Assembly: GCF_900110275.1 (NCBI RefSeq)
Contig: NZ_FODC01000001.1
Location: 310,001-374,000, forward strand
Source: Duganella sp. CF517
GTDB lineage: Bacteria > Pseudomonadota > Gammaproteobacteria > Burkholderiales > Burkholderiaceae_D
Length of the DNA stretch: 64,000 nt
Direction of reading: 5' to 3'
The position numbers and the translations under genes are program-made. The notes below the pieces were generated by a model. The model saw nothing but the letters and a program-made list of their open reading frames with translations, was not told the DNA's origin and did not search any database. Of this stretch, positions 30,983 to 40,107 are shown one piece after another. The stretch's first letter is position 1. Each line of letters begins with the position of its first letter.

Positions 30983-31001
30983 CAGCGAAATATTCTCGCT
31001 G
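30983..31001. repeat. Short palindrome upstream of the PilZ gene
   Basis: CAGCGA and TCGCTG are separated by seven AT-rich bases, about 100 bases before the GTG start of the PilZ gene. It could be an operator. Nothing else supports a role. Confidence 0.3.
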
Positions 31002-31097
31002 GTTATTGCTATTTAGCAAGCCAAGCGCGCGAATAACTTGTAAACTGTTCGAACCGACCTCGCATTGCTGAAGTCATAATCAAAGAGATATGCCGTC

Positions 31098-31862
31098 GTG
31101 AACGATCCCATACCAAACGAAATTCGCCGCGGCCCGCCCAGCCTAAAAGACGCTGTGGAGCCAATACCGGCGGGTTCGAAGCCGCATGACATGACCGATG
31201 AGCATGACATCGGCGACTCGCTGACCCTGCTTGCCGACAATGGCGACCCGGTCTCGATCTACCCCGCCAGCACCAGCAACGTGGTGATGGCGCGCATCCG
31301 CTCGGTGGACCCGGAAAATCCCCGCTTCGTGCTCGAACTGAACGAGGGCGAGTTCCTGCCGCCCGGCGAGGCGACCTTTGTCGCCTGGCTGCGTTCGGCC
31401 AAGATCCAGTTCAACCTGACATCCGACGACTGGGCCAGCCTGCCCGGCACGCCGACGCTGATCCCGCTGGGCTTCCCGCTCAAGTGCCTGGTGCTGAACC
31501 GGCGCGCCTCGACCCGGCTCGAAACGCCGCTGGGCATCTACTACATGGCCTCGTTCGTACTGAACGGCAAACCATACGAATTGCAGCTGTACGATTTCTC
31601 GTCCGGCGGCGTCGGCATGCGCGCGCCGCCGCGCGACTGCGTCGGCCTGCACGTGGGGCGCAAGCTGCAGCGCGTGCGGCTGGAACTGGGCCCCGAATCG
31701 GTCATGATCGCCGACCTCGAGGTGCGCCTGTCGCGCACCTTCCGCTCCTTCCTGCTGGGCGAACAGGTGCAGATCGGTTGCCAGTTCACCAATCTGTCGC
31801 CGGCCATGAGGGACGAGCTGACCCGCCTGCTCGACAAGCTCAACAGCGCTCGCCACCGTTGA
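31098..31862 (+). CDS. YcgR-like PilZ-domain protein
   Basis: This 254-residue protein has an N-terminal split-barrel of the YcgR-N type (about 38-130) and a C-terminal PilZ domain. The PilZ c-di-GMP-binding residues are present: R136-A-S-T-R140 and D166-F-S-S-G-G171. YcgR proteins slow flagella when bound to c-di-GMP, but no flagellar gene is nearby, so other outputs are possible. The frame opens with GTG at 31098; ATG at 31191 is an alternative start that would remove a low-complexity leader. Confidence 0.85.
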   Translation: MNDPIPNEIRRGPPSLKDAVEPIPAGSKPHDMTDEHDIGDSLTLLADNGDPVSIYPASTSNVVMARIRSVDPENPRFVLELNEGEFLPPGEATFVAWLRSAKIQFNLTSDDWASLPGTPTLIPLGFPLKCLVLNRRASTRLETPLGIYYMASFVLNGKPYELQLYDFSSGGVGMRAPPRDCVGLHVGRKLQRVRLELGPESVMIADLEVRLSRTFRSFLLGEQVQIGCQFTNLSPAMRDELTRLLDKLNSARHR

Positions 31863-31885
31863 CCCCTCCCGTTTAGCACCATCAT

Positions 31886-31909
31886 GGTGCGGCCTGTGCC
31901 GGCCGCACC
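31886..31909 (+). terminator. 9-bp hairpin after the PilZ gene
   Basis: GGTGCGGCC and GGCCGCACC form a perfect stem with the 6-base loop TGTGCC. No T-run follows. The left arm GGTGC can also pair with an upstream GCACC (31876-31880). Confidence 0.45.
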
Positions 31910-31993
31910 GCGATGGGGCGCGGCGTCCGCCAGCGTCCGCTCCCAGCCTTGTCATTCCCCGGGTTCGCGTGCATTTATCGGCATATTTCTTGC

Positions 31994-32021
31994 TTGAAAG
32001 TCAGGAGAACATAACGATAAG
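31994..32021 (+). promoter_or_regulatory. Putative promoter of the permease-kinase gene
   Basis: TTGAAA (31994-31999) and GATAAG (32016-32021) are 16 bases apart, and transcription would begin just before the GGGAG ribosome site and the ATG at 32038. The match to the consensus is partial. Confidence 0.35.
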
Positions 32022-32037
32022 CTAGAACAGGGAGCAC

Positions 32038-35000
32038 ATGAGCACCACTGCGGCCGAGACCGAACCGCCCCAGCGCATCGTCAAGATCCGGCGCGACTAC
32101 AACACTTGGGTGGCCAACGAGACGATCGAGGATTACGCGCTGCGCTACACGCCGCGCTCGTTCCGCAAATGGTCGGTGTTCCGCGTCTCGAACACGGCCT
32201 TCGGCGCCATCTCCTTTCTGGTGCTCGAAGCGATCGGCGGCACCATCACCGTCAACTACGGCTTCATCAACGCGCTGTGGGCCATCATGGCCGTCGGCCT
32301 GATCATCTTCCTCACCGGCCTGCCGATCAGCTACTACGCCGCCACCTACGGCGTCGACATGGACCTGCTCACGCGCGGCGCCGGCTTCGGCTACATCGGC
32401 TCGACCATCTCGTCCTTCGTCTACGCCTCGTTCACGTTCATCCTGTTCGCGCTGGAGGCGGCCATCATGGCCTACGCGCTGGAACTGTATTTCGGCCTGC
32501 CGCTTTACCTGGGCTACATGGTCAGCGCGCTGGCCGTCATCCCGCTGGTGACGCACGGCGTGACCCTGATCAGCCGCATCCAGATGATCACCCAGCCCGT
32601 GTGGCTGGTGCTGATGGCGCTGCCCTTCGTCGCCATCCTGCACAAGCAGCCGGAATTGCTGCCGCAACTGATGGACTACGCCGGCCGCTCCGGCCAGAAC
32701 GGCCAGTTCAACGTGCTGATGTTCGGCGCCGCCACCGCCGTCGGCGTGGCGCTGATCACGCAGATCGGCGAACAGGTTGACTTCCTGCGCTTCATGCCGC
32801 CCAAGACGGCGGAGAACCGCGTGCGCTGGCACCTGGGCGTGTTGGTCGCGGGACCGGGCTGGATCTTGCTGGGCATCGTCAAGATGTTGGGCGGCGCGCT
32901 GCTGGCATTCCTCGCCATCAGCAGCGCCGTGCCGCTCGACCTGGCGGTCAACCCGACGCATATGTACCTGGCCGGCTACGGCCAGGTGTTCGCCGATGCG
33001 CGCTGGGCGCTGCTGGCCACCGCGCTGCTGGTGGTGGTCTCGCAGGTCAAGATCAACATGACCAACGCCTACGCCGGCTCGCTGGCGTGGTCGAACTTCT
33101 TCGCGCGCCTGACGCACAGCCATCCCGGCCGCGTGGTGTGGGCCGTGTTCAACGCACTGATCGCCGTGCTGCTGATGGAGCTCGACGTGTTCCAGGCGCT
33201 CGACCAGGTGCTCGGGCTGTACTCGTGCATCGCGATCTCGTGGATCACGGCGGTGGTGGCCGACCTGGTGGTCAACAAGCCGCTGGGCCTGAGCCCCAAG
33301 GGCATCGAGTTCCGCCGCGCCTACCTGTACGACATCAATCCGGTCGGCGTCGGTGCGATGGTGCTGGCGTCGGCGCTGTCGGTGGCCGCCTTCATGGGCG
33401 TGTTCGGCCACCAGGCGCAGGCCTTCTCCGCCTTCATCGCGCTGCTGACGGCGCTGGTGGTCTCGCCGCTGATCGCCATCGCCACCAACGGCAAGTACTA
33501 CATCGCCCGCCAGCCGGGCGTGGTGCAGAAGACTTGCGTGATCTGCGAGAAGGAATACGAGGCCGAAGACATGGCGCATTGCCCGGCCTACCAGGGCTCG
33601 ATCTGCTCGTTGTGCTGCTGCCTGGACGCGCGCTGCAACGACGTCTGCAAGCCGCACGCGAAGGTGTCGGCGCAGTGGCAGCAGGCGATGCGGGCGATCC
33701 TGCCCAAATCGCTGTGGCGCTATCTGGGCAGCGGCCTGGGACACTACCTGCTGCTGATGATCGTCACGGTGCTGTTCCTCGGCGCCCTGCTCGGATTGAT
33801 CTACTACCACGAGCAATCGGTGCTGCCGGCCGGCGACGCCGCGCTGCTGCCGCAACTGCGGCTGGTGTTCTTCAAGATCTTCGCCGCGCTCCTGATCACC
33901 AGCGGCATCGTCGCCTGGTGGCTGGTGCTCACCAGCGAAAGCCGCCGCGTGGCGCAGGAGGAATCGAACCGGCAAACCGGCCTGCTGACGCGCGAGATCG
34001 AACTGCACAGCCAGACCGACGCCCAGCTCCAGCAGGCCAAGAAGACCGCCGACCTGGCCAACCAGGCCAAGAGCCGCTATATCGCCGGCATCAGCCACGA
34101 GATCCGCACGCCGCTCAATTCCATCCTCGGCTACGCCCAGCTGCTCGACAACGACCCGTCGATTCCCGAGCACCGCCAGCAGGCCATCCGCGTGATCCGC
34201 AGCAGCGGCGAGCACCTGCTGTCGCTGATCGAGGGCACGCTCGATATCGCCCGCATCGAGGGCGGCAAGCTGACCTTCGACACCAAGGAGATCAACTTCC
34301 CCGACTTCATCGGGCAGCTGGTGCGCATGTTCGAACTGCAGGCGGCCAACAAGGGCCTGACCTTCCGCTACGAGTTGACCGGCGCGCTGCCGCGCATCGT
34401 GCGCGCCGACCGCAAACGCCTGGGCCAGATCCTCATCAACATCCTCGGCAACGCCGTCAAGTTCACCAGCGAGGGCGGCGTCGTGCTGCGGCTGAAGTAC
34501 GCGCGCGAGATCGCCTCCTTCGAGATCGAGGACTCCGGCCCCGGCATCCTGCAGGAGGAACTGGACCACATCTTCGAACCGTTCACGCGCGGCAGCGCCA
34601 GCGCGCACGCCAACGCCAGCGGCACCGGCCTCGGTCTGCCGATCAGCAAAATGCTGACGCAGCTGATGGGCGGCGAAATGAAGATCCGCAGCGCGCCGCT
34701 ACAGGGCAGCTTGTTCCACATCCGCCTGTTCCTGCCCAGCGTGCACGTCACCGGCAAGGAGCTCAGGGAGCTGGAGGCGCCGGCGCAGCAGCGCACCGGC
34801 TATCGCGGCGCACGCCGGCGCATCCTGGTTGTCGACAACGAACGGGTCGACCGCGAACTGCTGCTCAACATCCTGGCGCCGCTCGGTTTCGAGATCGCGC
34901 AGGCCGCGTCGGGCCTCGAATGCCTCGACCTGCACGCCGCGTTCCGGCCGGACCTGATTTTGATGGACCTCGCCATGCCCGGGATGGACGGCTGGGAGGC

Positions 35001-35457
35001 CAGCTACATCCTGCGTCGCCGCCAGTTGTCGCCGGTGCCGATCGCCATCGTCTCCGCCAACGCCTTCGACAAGGGCATGGAGAACGCCGCCGGCATCAAG
35101 GCGGAAGACTTCATCATCAAGCCGGTCAACGTCGGCGAGCTGCTGGACTGGATCGGCCGCAAACTCGCGCTGGAATGGATTACTCAGCCGCGCGCGGAAG
35201 CGATCAGCAGCGAGGTGCCGGCCGCCGCGGGCGCCGAGGCCATGGCGCTGCCGCCGGCCGCGCAAATGACGGCGCTGGAGGAACTGATACGCATCGGCTA
35301 CGTGCGCGGCATCCAGTCCAAACTCGACGAGATCGACGCGCTCAACGCGCACTACTCCCGCTTCACCCACGCCATGCGCGATTTCGCCAAGCGCTTCCAG
35401 CTTGATGCGATGGCCGACTTTGTCCGAAAGAATAAGAGCGATGAACTTCAACATTGA
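32038..35457 (+). CDS. NCS1-type permease fused to a hybrid histidine kinase
   Basis: This 1139-residue membrane protein has parts in this order: an NCS1-like (purine/cytosine/allantoin) permease with about twelve membrane spans (40-485), a cysteine cluster with nine Cys between 500 and 537, two more membrane spans (568-588 and 608-630), a short coiled coil, a HisKA domain (H-box His687 in GISHEIRTP), an ATPase domain (N805, EDSGPGI, SGTGLGLPIS), a receiver (phospho-Asp977 in LILMDLAMPGMD) and a helical tail (1075-1139). The permease part probably senses, and may also transport, a nitrogenous solute, as in other transporter-kinase fusions such as CbrA. It overlaps its partner response regulator by 17 bases. 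The substrate is unknown. Confidence 0.88.
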   Translation: MSTTAAETEPPQRIVKIRRDYNTWVANETIEDYALRYTPRSFRKWSVFRVSNTAFGAISFLVLEAIGGTITVNYGFINALWAIMAVGLIIFLTGLPISYYAATYGVDMDLLTRGAGFGYIGSTISSFVYASFTFILFALEAAIMAYALELYFGLPLYLGYMVSALAVIPLVTHGVTLISRIQMITQPVWLVLMALPFVAILHKQPELLPQLMDYAGRSGQNGQFNVLMFGAATAVGVALITQIGEQVDFLRFMPPKTAENRVRWHLGVLVAGPGWILLGIVKMLGGALLAFLAISSAVPLDLAVNPTHMYLAGYGQVFADARWALLATALLVVVSQVKINMTNAYAGSLAWSNFFARLTHSHPGRVVWAVFNALIAVLLMELDVFQALDQVLGLYSCIAISWITAVVADLVVNKPLGLSPKGIEFRRAYLYDINPVGVGAMVLASALSVAAFMGVFGHQAQAFSAFIALLTALVVSPLIAIATNGKYYIARQPGVVQKTCVICEKEYEAEDMAHCPAYQGSICSLCCCLDARCNDVCKPHAKVSAQWQQAMRAILPKSLWRYLGSGLGHYLLLMIVTVLFLGALLGLIYYHEQSVLPAGDAALLPQLRLVFFKIFAALLITSGIVAWWLVLTSESRRVAQEESNRQTGLLTREIELHSQTDAQLQQAKKTADLANQAKSRYIAGISHEIRTPLNSILGYAQLLDNDPSIPEHRQQAIRVIRSSGEHLLSLIEGTLDIARIEGGKLTFDTKEINFPDFIGQLVRMFELQAANKGLTFRYELTGALPRIVRADRKRLGQILINILGNAVKFTSEGGVVLRLKYAREIASFEIEDSGPGILQEELDHIFEPFTRGSASAHANASGTGLGLPISKMLTQLMGGEMKIRSAPLQGSLFHIRLFLPSVHVTGKELRELEAPAQQRTGYRGARRRILVVDNERVDRELLLNILAPLGFEIAQAASGLECLDLHAAFRPDLILMDLAMPGMDGWEASYILRRRQLSPVPIAIVSANAFDKGMENAAGIKAEDFIIKPVNVGELLDWIGRKLALEWITQPRAEAISSEVPAAAGAEAMALPPAAQMTALEELIRIGYVRGIQSKLDEIDALNAHYSRFTHAMRDFAKRFQLDAMADFVRKNKSDELQH

Positions 35458-36379
35458 ACCCGCGCGCGGCAACCTGGTGCTGGTGGTCGACGACGTCCCG
35501 GAGAACCTCGCCGTGCTGCACGACGCGCTCGACGAATCGGGCTTCACGGTGCTGGTTGCGAACAACGGCGAGGTCGCGTTGCAGCGCGCCGCCGAGGCGC
35601 AGCCGGACATCATCCTGCTCGACGCCATCATGCCCGGCATGGACGGTTTCGAAGCGTGCCGCAGGCTCAAGGCCAATCTGGCCACGCGCCATATTCCGGT
35701 GGTGTTCATGACCGGCCTGACGGAGGCCGAGCACGTGGTGGCCGCCTTCGAGGCGGGCGGCAACGACTACGTCACCAAGCCGCTGCGCACCGGCGAGGTG
35801 CTGGCGAGGATCGCCGCCCACATGCAGACGGCGCGCCTGATGGACCAGGCCCGCAGCGCGCTCGACGCCTTCGGCAACGCCGTCATCGCGATGTCGCCGC
35901 GCGACGGCAAGATCGTCTGGCAAACGCCGCTGGCGCGCACCTTGATGCAGGGGTATCTGGTCGACTCGGAACTGACCGACTGGCTGGCGGCGACGCAGAC
36001 CGCGCACAGCCAGGGCCAATCGCATCCGCCTTTAACCTTGGCGCGCGGCAGCCGCCGGCTGATTTTCTCGGCGGCGGAATTCAGCGAGGACGAACAATGG
36101 ATGATTGTGCTGCGCGAGGAATCGGACGCCGTCCAGATCGAAAAGCTGATGGCAGCCTTCAAACTGACGCAGCGCGAATCCGAGGTGCTCAATTGGCTCA
36201 TCAAGGGCAAGACCAACCGCGACATCGGCGAGATCCTCGGCACCAGCCCGCGCACGATCAACAAACACCTCGAGCACGTGTTCGTGAAGCTCGGCGTCGA
36301 GACGCGCACCTCGGCAGCGGCGGTCGCCATGACCAAACTGCGCGGCGGCGGCCGCAAGGAAGAGCTGGAGCGCTCCTGA
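35441..36379 (+). CDS. Response regulator, REC-PAS-LuxR type
   Basis: This 312-residue protein has an N-terminal receiver (phospho-Asp61 in IILLDAIMPGMDGF, Thr91, Lys113), a middle PAS-like segment (about 140-230) and a LuxR-type helix-turn-helix (240-300, with TQRESEVLNWLIKGKTNRDI and RTINKHLEHVFVKLGV). It should bind DNA when phosphorylated. The ATG at 35441 lies inside the end of the upstream kinase gene, so the two proteins are coupled and form one phosphorelay. Targets are not evident; the urt and porin genes nearby are candidates by inference. Confidence 0.92.
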   Translation: MNFNIEPARGNLVLVVDDVPENLAVLHDALDESGFTVLVANNGEVALQRAAEAQPDIILLDAIMPGMDGFEACRRLKANLATRHIPVVFMTGLTEAEHVVAAFEAGGNDYVTKPLRTGEVLARIAAHMQTARLMDQARSALDAFGNAVIAMSPRDGKIVWQTPLARTLMQGYLVDSELTDWLAATQTAHSQGQSHPPLTLARGSRRLIFSAAEFSEDEQWMIVLREESDAVQIEKLMAAFKLTQRESEVLNWLIKGKTNRDIGEILGTSPRTINKHLEHVFVKLGVETRTSAAAVAMTKLRGGGRKEELERS

Positions 36380-36465
36380 CCGACGCGGTTGATGAGCAAG
36401 CGCAAGCAAGGCACCCAGGCGGGTGATAATCTAGCACTCCCTCCCCATTGCATAGGCCCCGTGCC

Positions 36466-37212
36466 ATGAAAGTCGCCCGTCTCGCCATTTTGGCAGCGCT
36501 TTGCCTGTCCATCAGTCATGCCGTGGAGACCCGACCGCGCCCGGTCGAGGCCTTCATCTCGCCACCGCAGTTATTCCCGAGCGAGGGAAGCCCGCGCGCG
36601 CCCTACGCGCCATTGCCCGCCTTTGACCGCCCATCCGGAAAAACAATCGGACAAGTAGTCGCGGACCTGTCGCCATGCCCGGCTGGCGACGACGGCTATG
36701 CCTGCGGCGCGCCGCGCGCCTGGTATTTGAAGCTGGCGGGTGGACGCCGCATCGAGCTTTACCACCAAATGGTGGGCTACGATCAGGAGTCGCTGGTGAC
36801 GTACCGGCCGGTGCTGCGCCTGTCGGGCAAGGCATGGTCGGAAGTCGAATACGAGGACGGCAAATTCTGGATACAAACGCCATCGCGAGAAACCGACGAC
36901 TATGAGTCGCTGGCGAATTGGGCCGAGGATCTAGACACTTGGTGCAGCCACCCGGGCAAGTGCGCGGCGCTGCCTACAACCATGCGCAAAGAAATCGAAC
37001 GCGTGGTCGCCGGGAAGTACGAACTTGAATCGATCAGCCAGCAACCCTACCGCATCGACGGCATCGTCAAGCAAGGCTCCCGACGTTACTACAAAGTCAC
37101 GCTATATAAACCCGTTCGCGGCGCTGGACCGGCGCTGCCGAAAGCCGGCTATATTCCGACACGCCGCAAGGATGGCAGCCATGTGGGGCAGTTTTCGCCC
37201 AAAGGATGCTAG
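36466..37212 (+). CDS. Hypothetical exported protein
   Basis: I do not recognise this 248-residue protein. It has a signal peptide (about 1-20), then a proline-rich stretch and a mainly beta part around residues 65-155 (including YLKLAGGRRIELYHQM and KAWSEVEYEDGKFWIQT) that looks like an SH3-like fold. Four Cys (C70, C79, C155, C161 by my count) could form disulphides, and the final residue is also Cys. It stands alone, about 85 bases after the response regulator, and converges on the oxidase cluster. Confidence 0.65.
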   Translation: MKVARLAILAALCLSISHAVETRPRPVEAFISPPQLFPSEGSPRAPYAPLPAFDRPSGKTIGQVVADLSPCPAGDDGYACGAPRAWYLKLAGGRRIELYHQMVGYDQESLVTYRPVLRLSGKAWSEVEYEDGKFWIQTPSRETDDYESLANWAEDLDTWCSHPGKCAALPTTMRKEIERVVAGKYELESISQQPYRIDGIVKQGSRRYYKVTLYKPVRGAGPALPKAGYIPTRRKDGSHVGQFSPKGC

Positions 37213-37219
37213 CGGCGTT

Positions 37220-37549
37220 TCAAGGGCCGGTGCACCTCGCCAGCATCAATATCGGTACGCAAGTCCACACGACGGCGGTTAGCGCCAGCGCGGCCGACGC
37301 GAAGTGGACCCAGACGATCAAGGGTACCGGTTGCGGCGCGCGGCACAGCCGGCGCAGCGAATGCGCCAGCAGCAGCGCCGCCGCGCTCACCGCCAACACC
37401 GACACCACGCCCAGCACCAAGGCTGGATCGCCGTTGCGCTGGCAAGCCGCCGCCGTCCACGCATAACAAAAAAAGAAGTGGGCGGCCCAAACCAGCAGCG
37501 GGGCCACCGTCAGCGTCATTTTGCGTAACAGCATGTCTTGAGTGCGCAT
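37220..37549 (-). CDS. Small three-span membrane protein of the oxidase cluster
   Basis: This 109-residue hydrophobic protein has three membrane segments (about 12-35, 45-65 and 80-100). Its ATG lies two bases past the stop of the fused oxidase gene (TGACCATG), so it is the last gene of that operon. Small membrane proteins at this spot often help assemble or stabilise a heme-copper oxidase, but I see no diagnostic motif. Confidence 0.65.
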   Translation of the reverse strand: MRTQDMLLRKMTLTVAPLLVWAAHFFFCYAWTAAACQRNGDPALVLGVVSVLAVSAAALLLAHSLRRLCRAPQPVPLIVWVHFASAALALTAVVWTCVPILMLARCTGP

Positions 37550-37551
37550 GG

Positions 37552-40107
37552 TCACCCCATCACTTTAGGAAGCCATTGCACAGCCGCCGCGATGACTAGA
37601 CCTTGCAGCGTGGCGTAATGCCATACCAGTGCACAGTTGTCCAAGGTGGCACGACTGGCCGGCGCCACCCTGCCGGTCCACGAGCGGGCCAGCAGATAAA
37701 ACGCCAGGATGAACAACAATACCGCGTGCAGCCCCTGATAGGCCAGCATCGCCGCCACGGTCGCACCCCATGCGTGGGCTGTGGGATCGAGTCCCGCCAG
37801 CGCCTGTCCGCGCAGATCGAGTCCGAAGGAGCCGAGCATGCACGCCAACGCCAGCGCGATCGCCAGCCGCTGCCAACCCTGCCCCCGGCGTGGCGCCCTG
37901 TTAGCCTTACTGACCTCGGCCGGCGCGACGGCGCAGGTGCGCCGTGTCCATTCGATCAGCATCGACCCGGCCAGCAGCAGGCCGCACGACAGCAACTGCC
38001 AAACCGCTTCGGGCAAGCGGCTTCCGGGCGGCGGGCACACTTCCAGCCGCATCGATATGTGAATATGTGCGAACAGGAAGGCGGCGAAGATGGTGCCGTC
38101 CACCACCAGCATGATGACGGTGCCCCACCATGAATGCGAGGCCGTGCCCGTGACGCCGACCGGCAACGACACGTCATCCGACACCTTGGCCGTGCGCTGC
38201 ACCGGCGGCTTGTCGGACTGCCACATCCACGCCAGCACCGAGGCCACCGCGACGATGCCACAGGCCCACGCGACCAGGGTCATTTTGATCGTCAACAGCA
38301 GGAAGAAGCCGGCCGTGCCGACGGCGGCCGCGAACGGCCACCAGCTGTCGCCCGGGAGCACAAGTAAATACAGCGGGCGCGCCCGCACCGGGCTGGTGAC
38401 GATGGACTCGCGCCGTCCGGTCGCGGTGCCCGGCAGCCAGTGCGCGCCCTCTTCCACCTCTTGCGCCAGTTGCGGCCTGTCCCACAACGGCTCGCGCGAC
38501 TCCACTTGCGGAATGCTGCGTGTGGCGTAATCGTCGGCCGGCAGCCATTCGAGCGTGGAGGCGTTCCACGGATTGCCATGCTCGCGCTCCGGCTGGCGCA
38601 AGGTGCGCACCGCGTCGACGATGAACACCAGCACGCCCAGCGCCAGGGCGAAGGCGCCGATGCTGGATAAAAGGTTCAGGAGGTCCCATCCCATTTCGGG
38701 CGAGTAGGTGTACACCCGGCGCGGCATGCCGAGCAAACCGGTGATATGCATCGGGAAGAACGCCAGGTTCATCCCGCCGAACATCAGCCCGAACACCCAG
38801 CGCGCGACCGGCTCCGACATGCGGTTGCCGTTCACCAGCGGCATCCAGTAATACAGTGCCGCGAACATCGGGAACACCAGCCCGCCGATCAGCACATAGT
38901 GCAGGTGGGCGACGATGAAGTAGGTGTCGTGCACCTGCCAGTCGAACGGCAGCACGGCCACCATCACGCCGGTCAGGCCGCCCAGCACGAAGATGAACAT
39001 GAAGCCGAGCAGGAACAGGGTCGGGGCGTTGATGCGCACCTGCCCGCGCCATAAGGTGGCGATCCACGCGAACACCTGCACGCCGGTCGGTATCGCCACC
39101 GCCATGCTGGCCGCCGACACCAGGCTCGTTTCCAGCAGCCCCAGACCCGCCGTGAACATATGGTGCGCCCACAGCGCGAAACTGAAGAAGCCCACGGCCA
39201 CCAGCGCCGCGACGATCGAGCGGTGCCCGACCAGCGGCGTGCCGGCCAGCGCCGGTATCATCGTCGAGACCATGCCGGCCGCCGGCAGGAAAATAATATA
39301 CACCTCGGGGTGGCCGAAGAACCAGAACAGGTGCTGCCACAGCAGCGGGTCGCCGCCGCGCGCGGGAATGAAGAACGGCCAGTCGTAGGCGCGCTCCAGT
39401 TCCAGCAAGGTGGTGCCGGCGATCACCGCCGGGAACGCGAACACGATCATCACGCCCACCACCAGCATGGCCCACGCGTACACCGGCATGCGGCCCAGGG
39501 TCATGCCCGGCGCGCGCGTGAACAGGATGCCGACAATCAGCTCGATGGCGCCGGCGATCGCCGAGATCTCGATAAAGCCTATGCCCAGCAGCCAGAAATC
39601 GGCGTTCAGGCCGGGTGAGTATTCCTTACCCGTCAGCGGCGGATACATGAACCAGCCGCCGTCCGGCGCCAGCCCCCAGAACAGGCTGGTGAAAAAACCG
39701 AGGCCGCCCACCGCGTAGGCCCAGAAGGCGTAGGCCGACAGGCGCGGAAACGGCAGGTCGCGCGCGCCGAGCATACCGGGCAACAGGAACACCGCGATCG
39801 CCTCGACCACCGGAATGGCGAACAGGAACATCATCACGGTGCCGTGCATGGTGAACACCTGGTTGTAGGTGCCGGCGCTGAGCAGCGCGTTCTCCGGCAC
39901 CGCCAGCTGCGCCCGGATCATCAGACCCAGAATGCCGGCCAGGATGAAGAACAGCAGCGCGGTGCCGATGTACAGCAGCCCGATATTGGTGTTGTTGACG
40001 GATGTTAGAAAGGCCAGCCCGCGCGGCGTGCGCCAGACGCGTTCAAGTTGTTCAAGCTCGCCCGCCGGCCGTGGCAGCGAGCTTGGAAGGTCATGTACCG
40101 CCGTCAT
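37552..40107 (-). CDS. Cytochrome c oxidase subunits I and III (fused)
   Basis: This 851-residue protein joins the catalytic subunit of a heme-copper oxidase to a subunit III-like C terminus. The heme a ligands are His88 (MHGTVMMF) and His403; the heme a3 ligand is His401 (VAHLHYV); CuB ligands are His266 (GHPEVY), His315 and His316. Glu268 of GHPEVY marks an A1-type D-channel. Residues from about 635 on have five hydrophobic spans typical of subunit III (one includes DGTIFAAFLFAHIHISM). It reduces O2 to water and pumps protons. Its ATG overlaps the subunit II stop (ATGA). It belongs to an operon without the usual assembly genes. Confidence 0.93.
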   Translation of the reverse strand: MTAVHDLPSSLPRPAGELEQLERVWRTPRGLAFLTSVNNTNIGLLYIGTALLFFILAGILGLMIRAQLAVPENALLSAGTYNQVFTMHGTVMMFLFAIPVVEAIAVFLLPGMLGARDLPFPRLSAYAFWAYAVGGLGFFTSLFWGLAPDGGWFMYPPLTGKEYSPGLNADFWLLGIGFIEISAIAGAIELIVGILFTRAPGMTLGRMPVYAWAMLVVGVMIVFAFPAVIAGTTLLELERAYDWPFFIPARGGDPLLWQHLFWFFGHPEVYIIFLPAAGMVSTMIPALAGTPLVGHRSIVAALVAVGFFSFALWAHHMFTAGLGLLETSLVSAASMAVAIPTGVQVFAWIATLWRGQVRINAPTLFLLGFMFIFVLGGLTGVMVAVLPFDWQVHDTYFIVAHLHYVLIGGLVFPMFAALYYWMPLVNGNRMSEPVARWVFGLMFGGMNLAFFPMHITGLLGMPRRVYTYSPEMGWDLLNLLSSIGAFALALGVLVFIVDAVRTLRQPEREHGNPWNASTLEWLPADDYATRSIPQVESREPLWDRPQLAQEVEEGAHWLPGTATGRRESIVTSPVRARPLYLLVLPGDSWWPFAAAVGTAGFFLLLTIKMTLVAWACGIVAVASVLAWMWQSDKPPVQRTAKVSDDVSLPVGVTGTASHSWWGTVIMLVVDGTIFAAFLFAHIHISMRLEVCPPPGSRLPEAVWQLLSCGLLLAGSMLIEWTRRTCAVAPAEVSKANRAPRRGQGWQRLAIALALACMLGSFGLDLRGQALAGLDPTAHAWGATVAAMLAYQGLHAVLLFILAFYLLARSWTGRVAPASRATLDNCALVWHYATLQGLVIAAAVQWLPKVMG

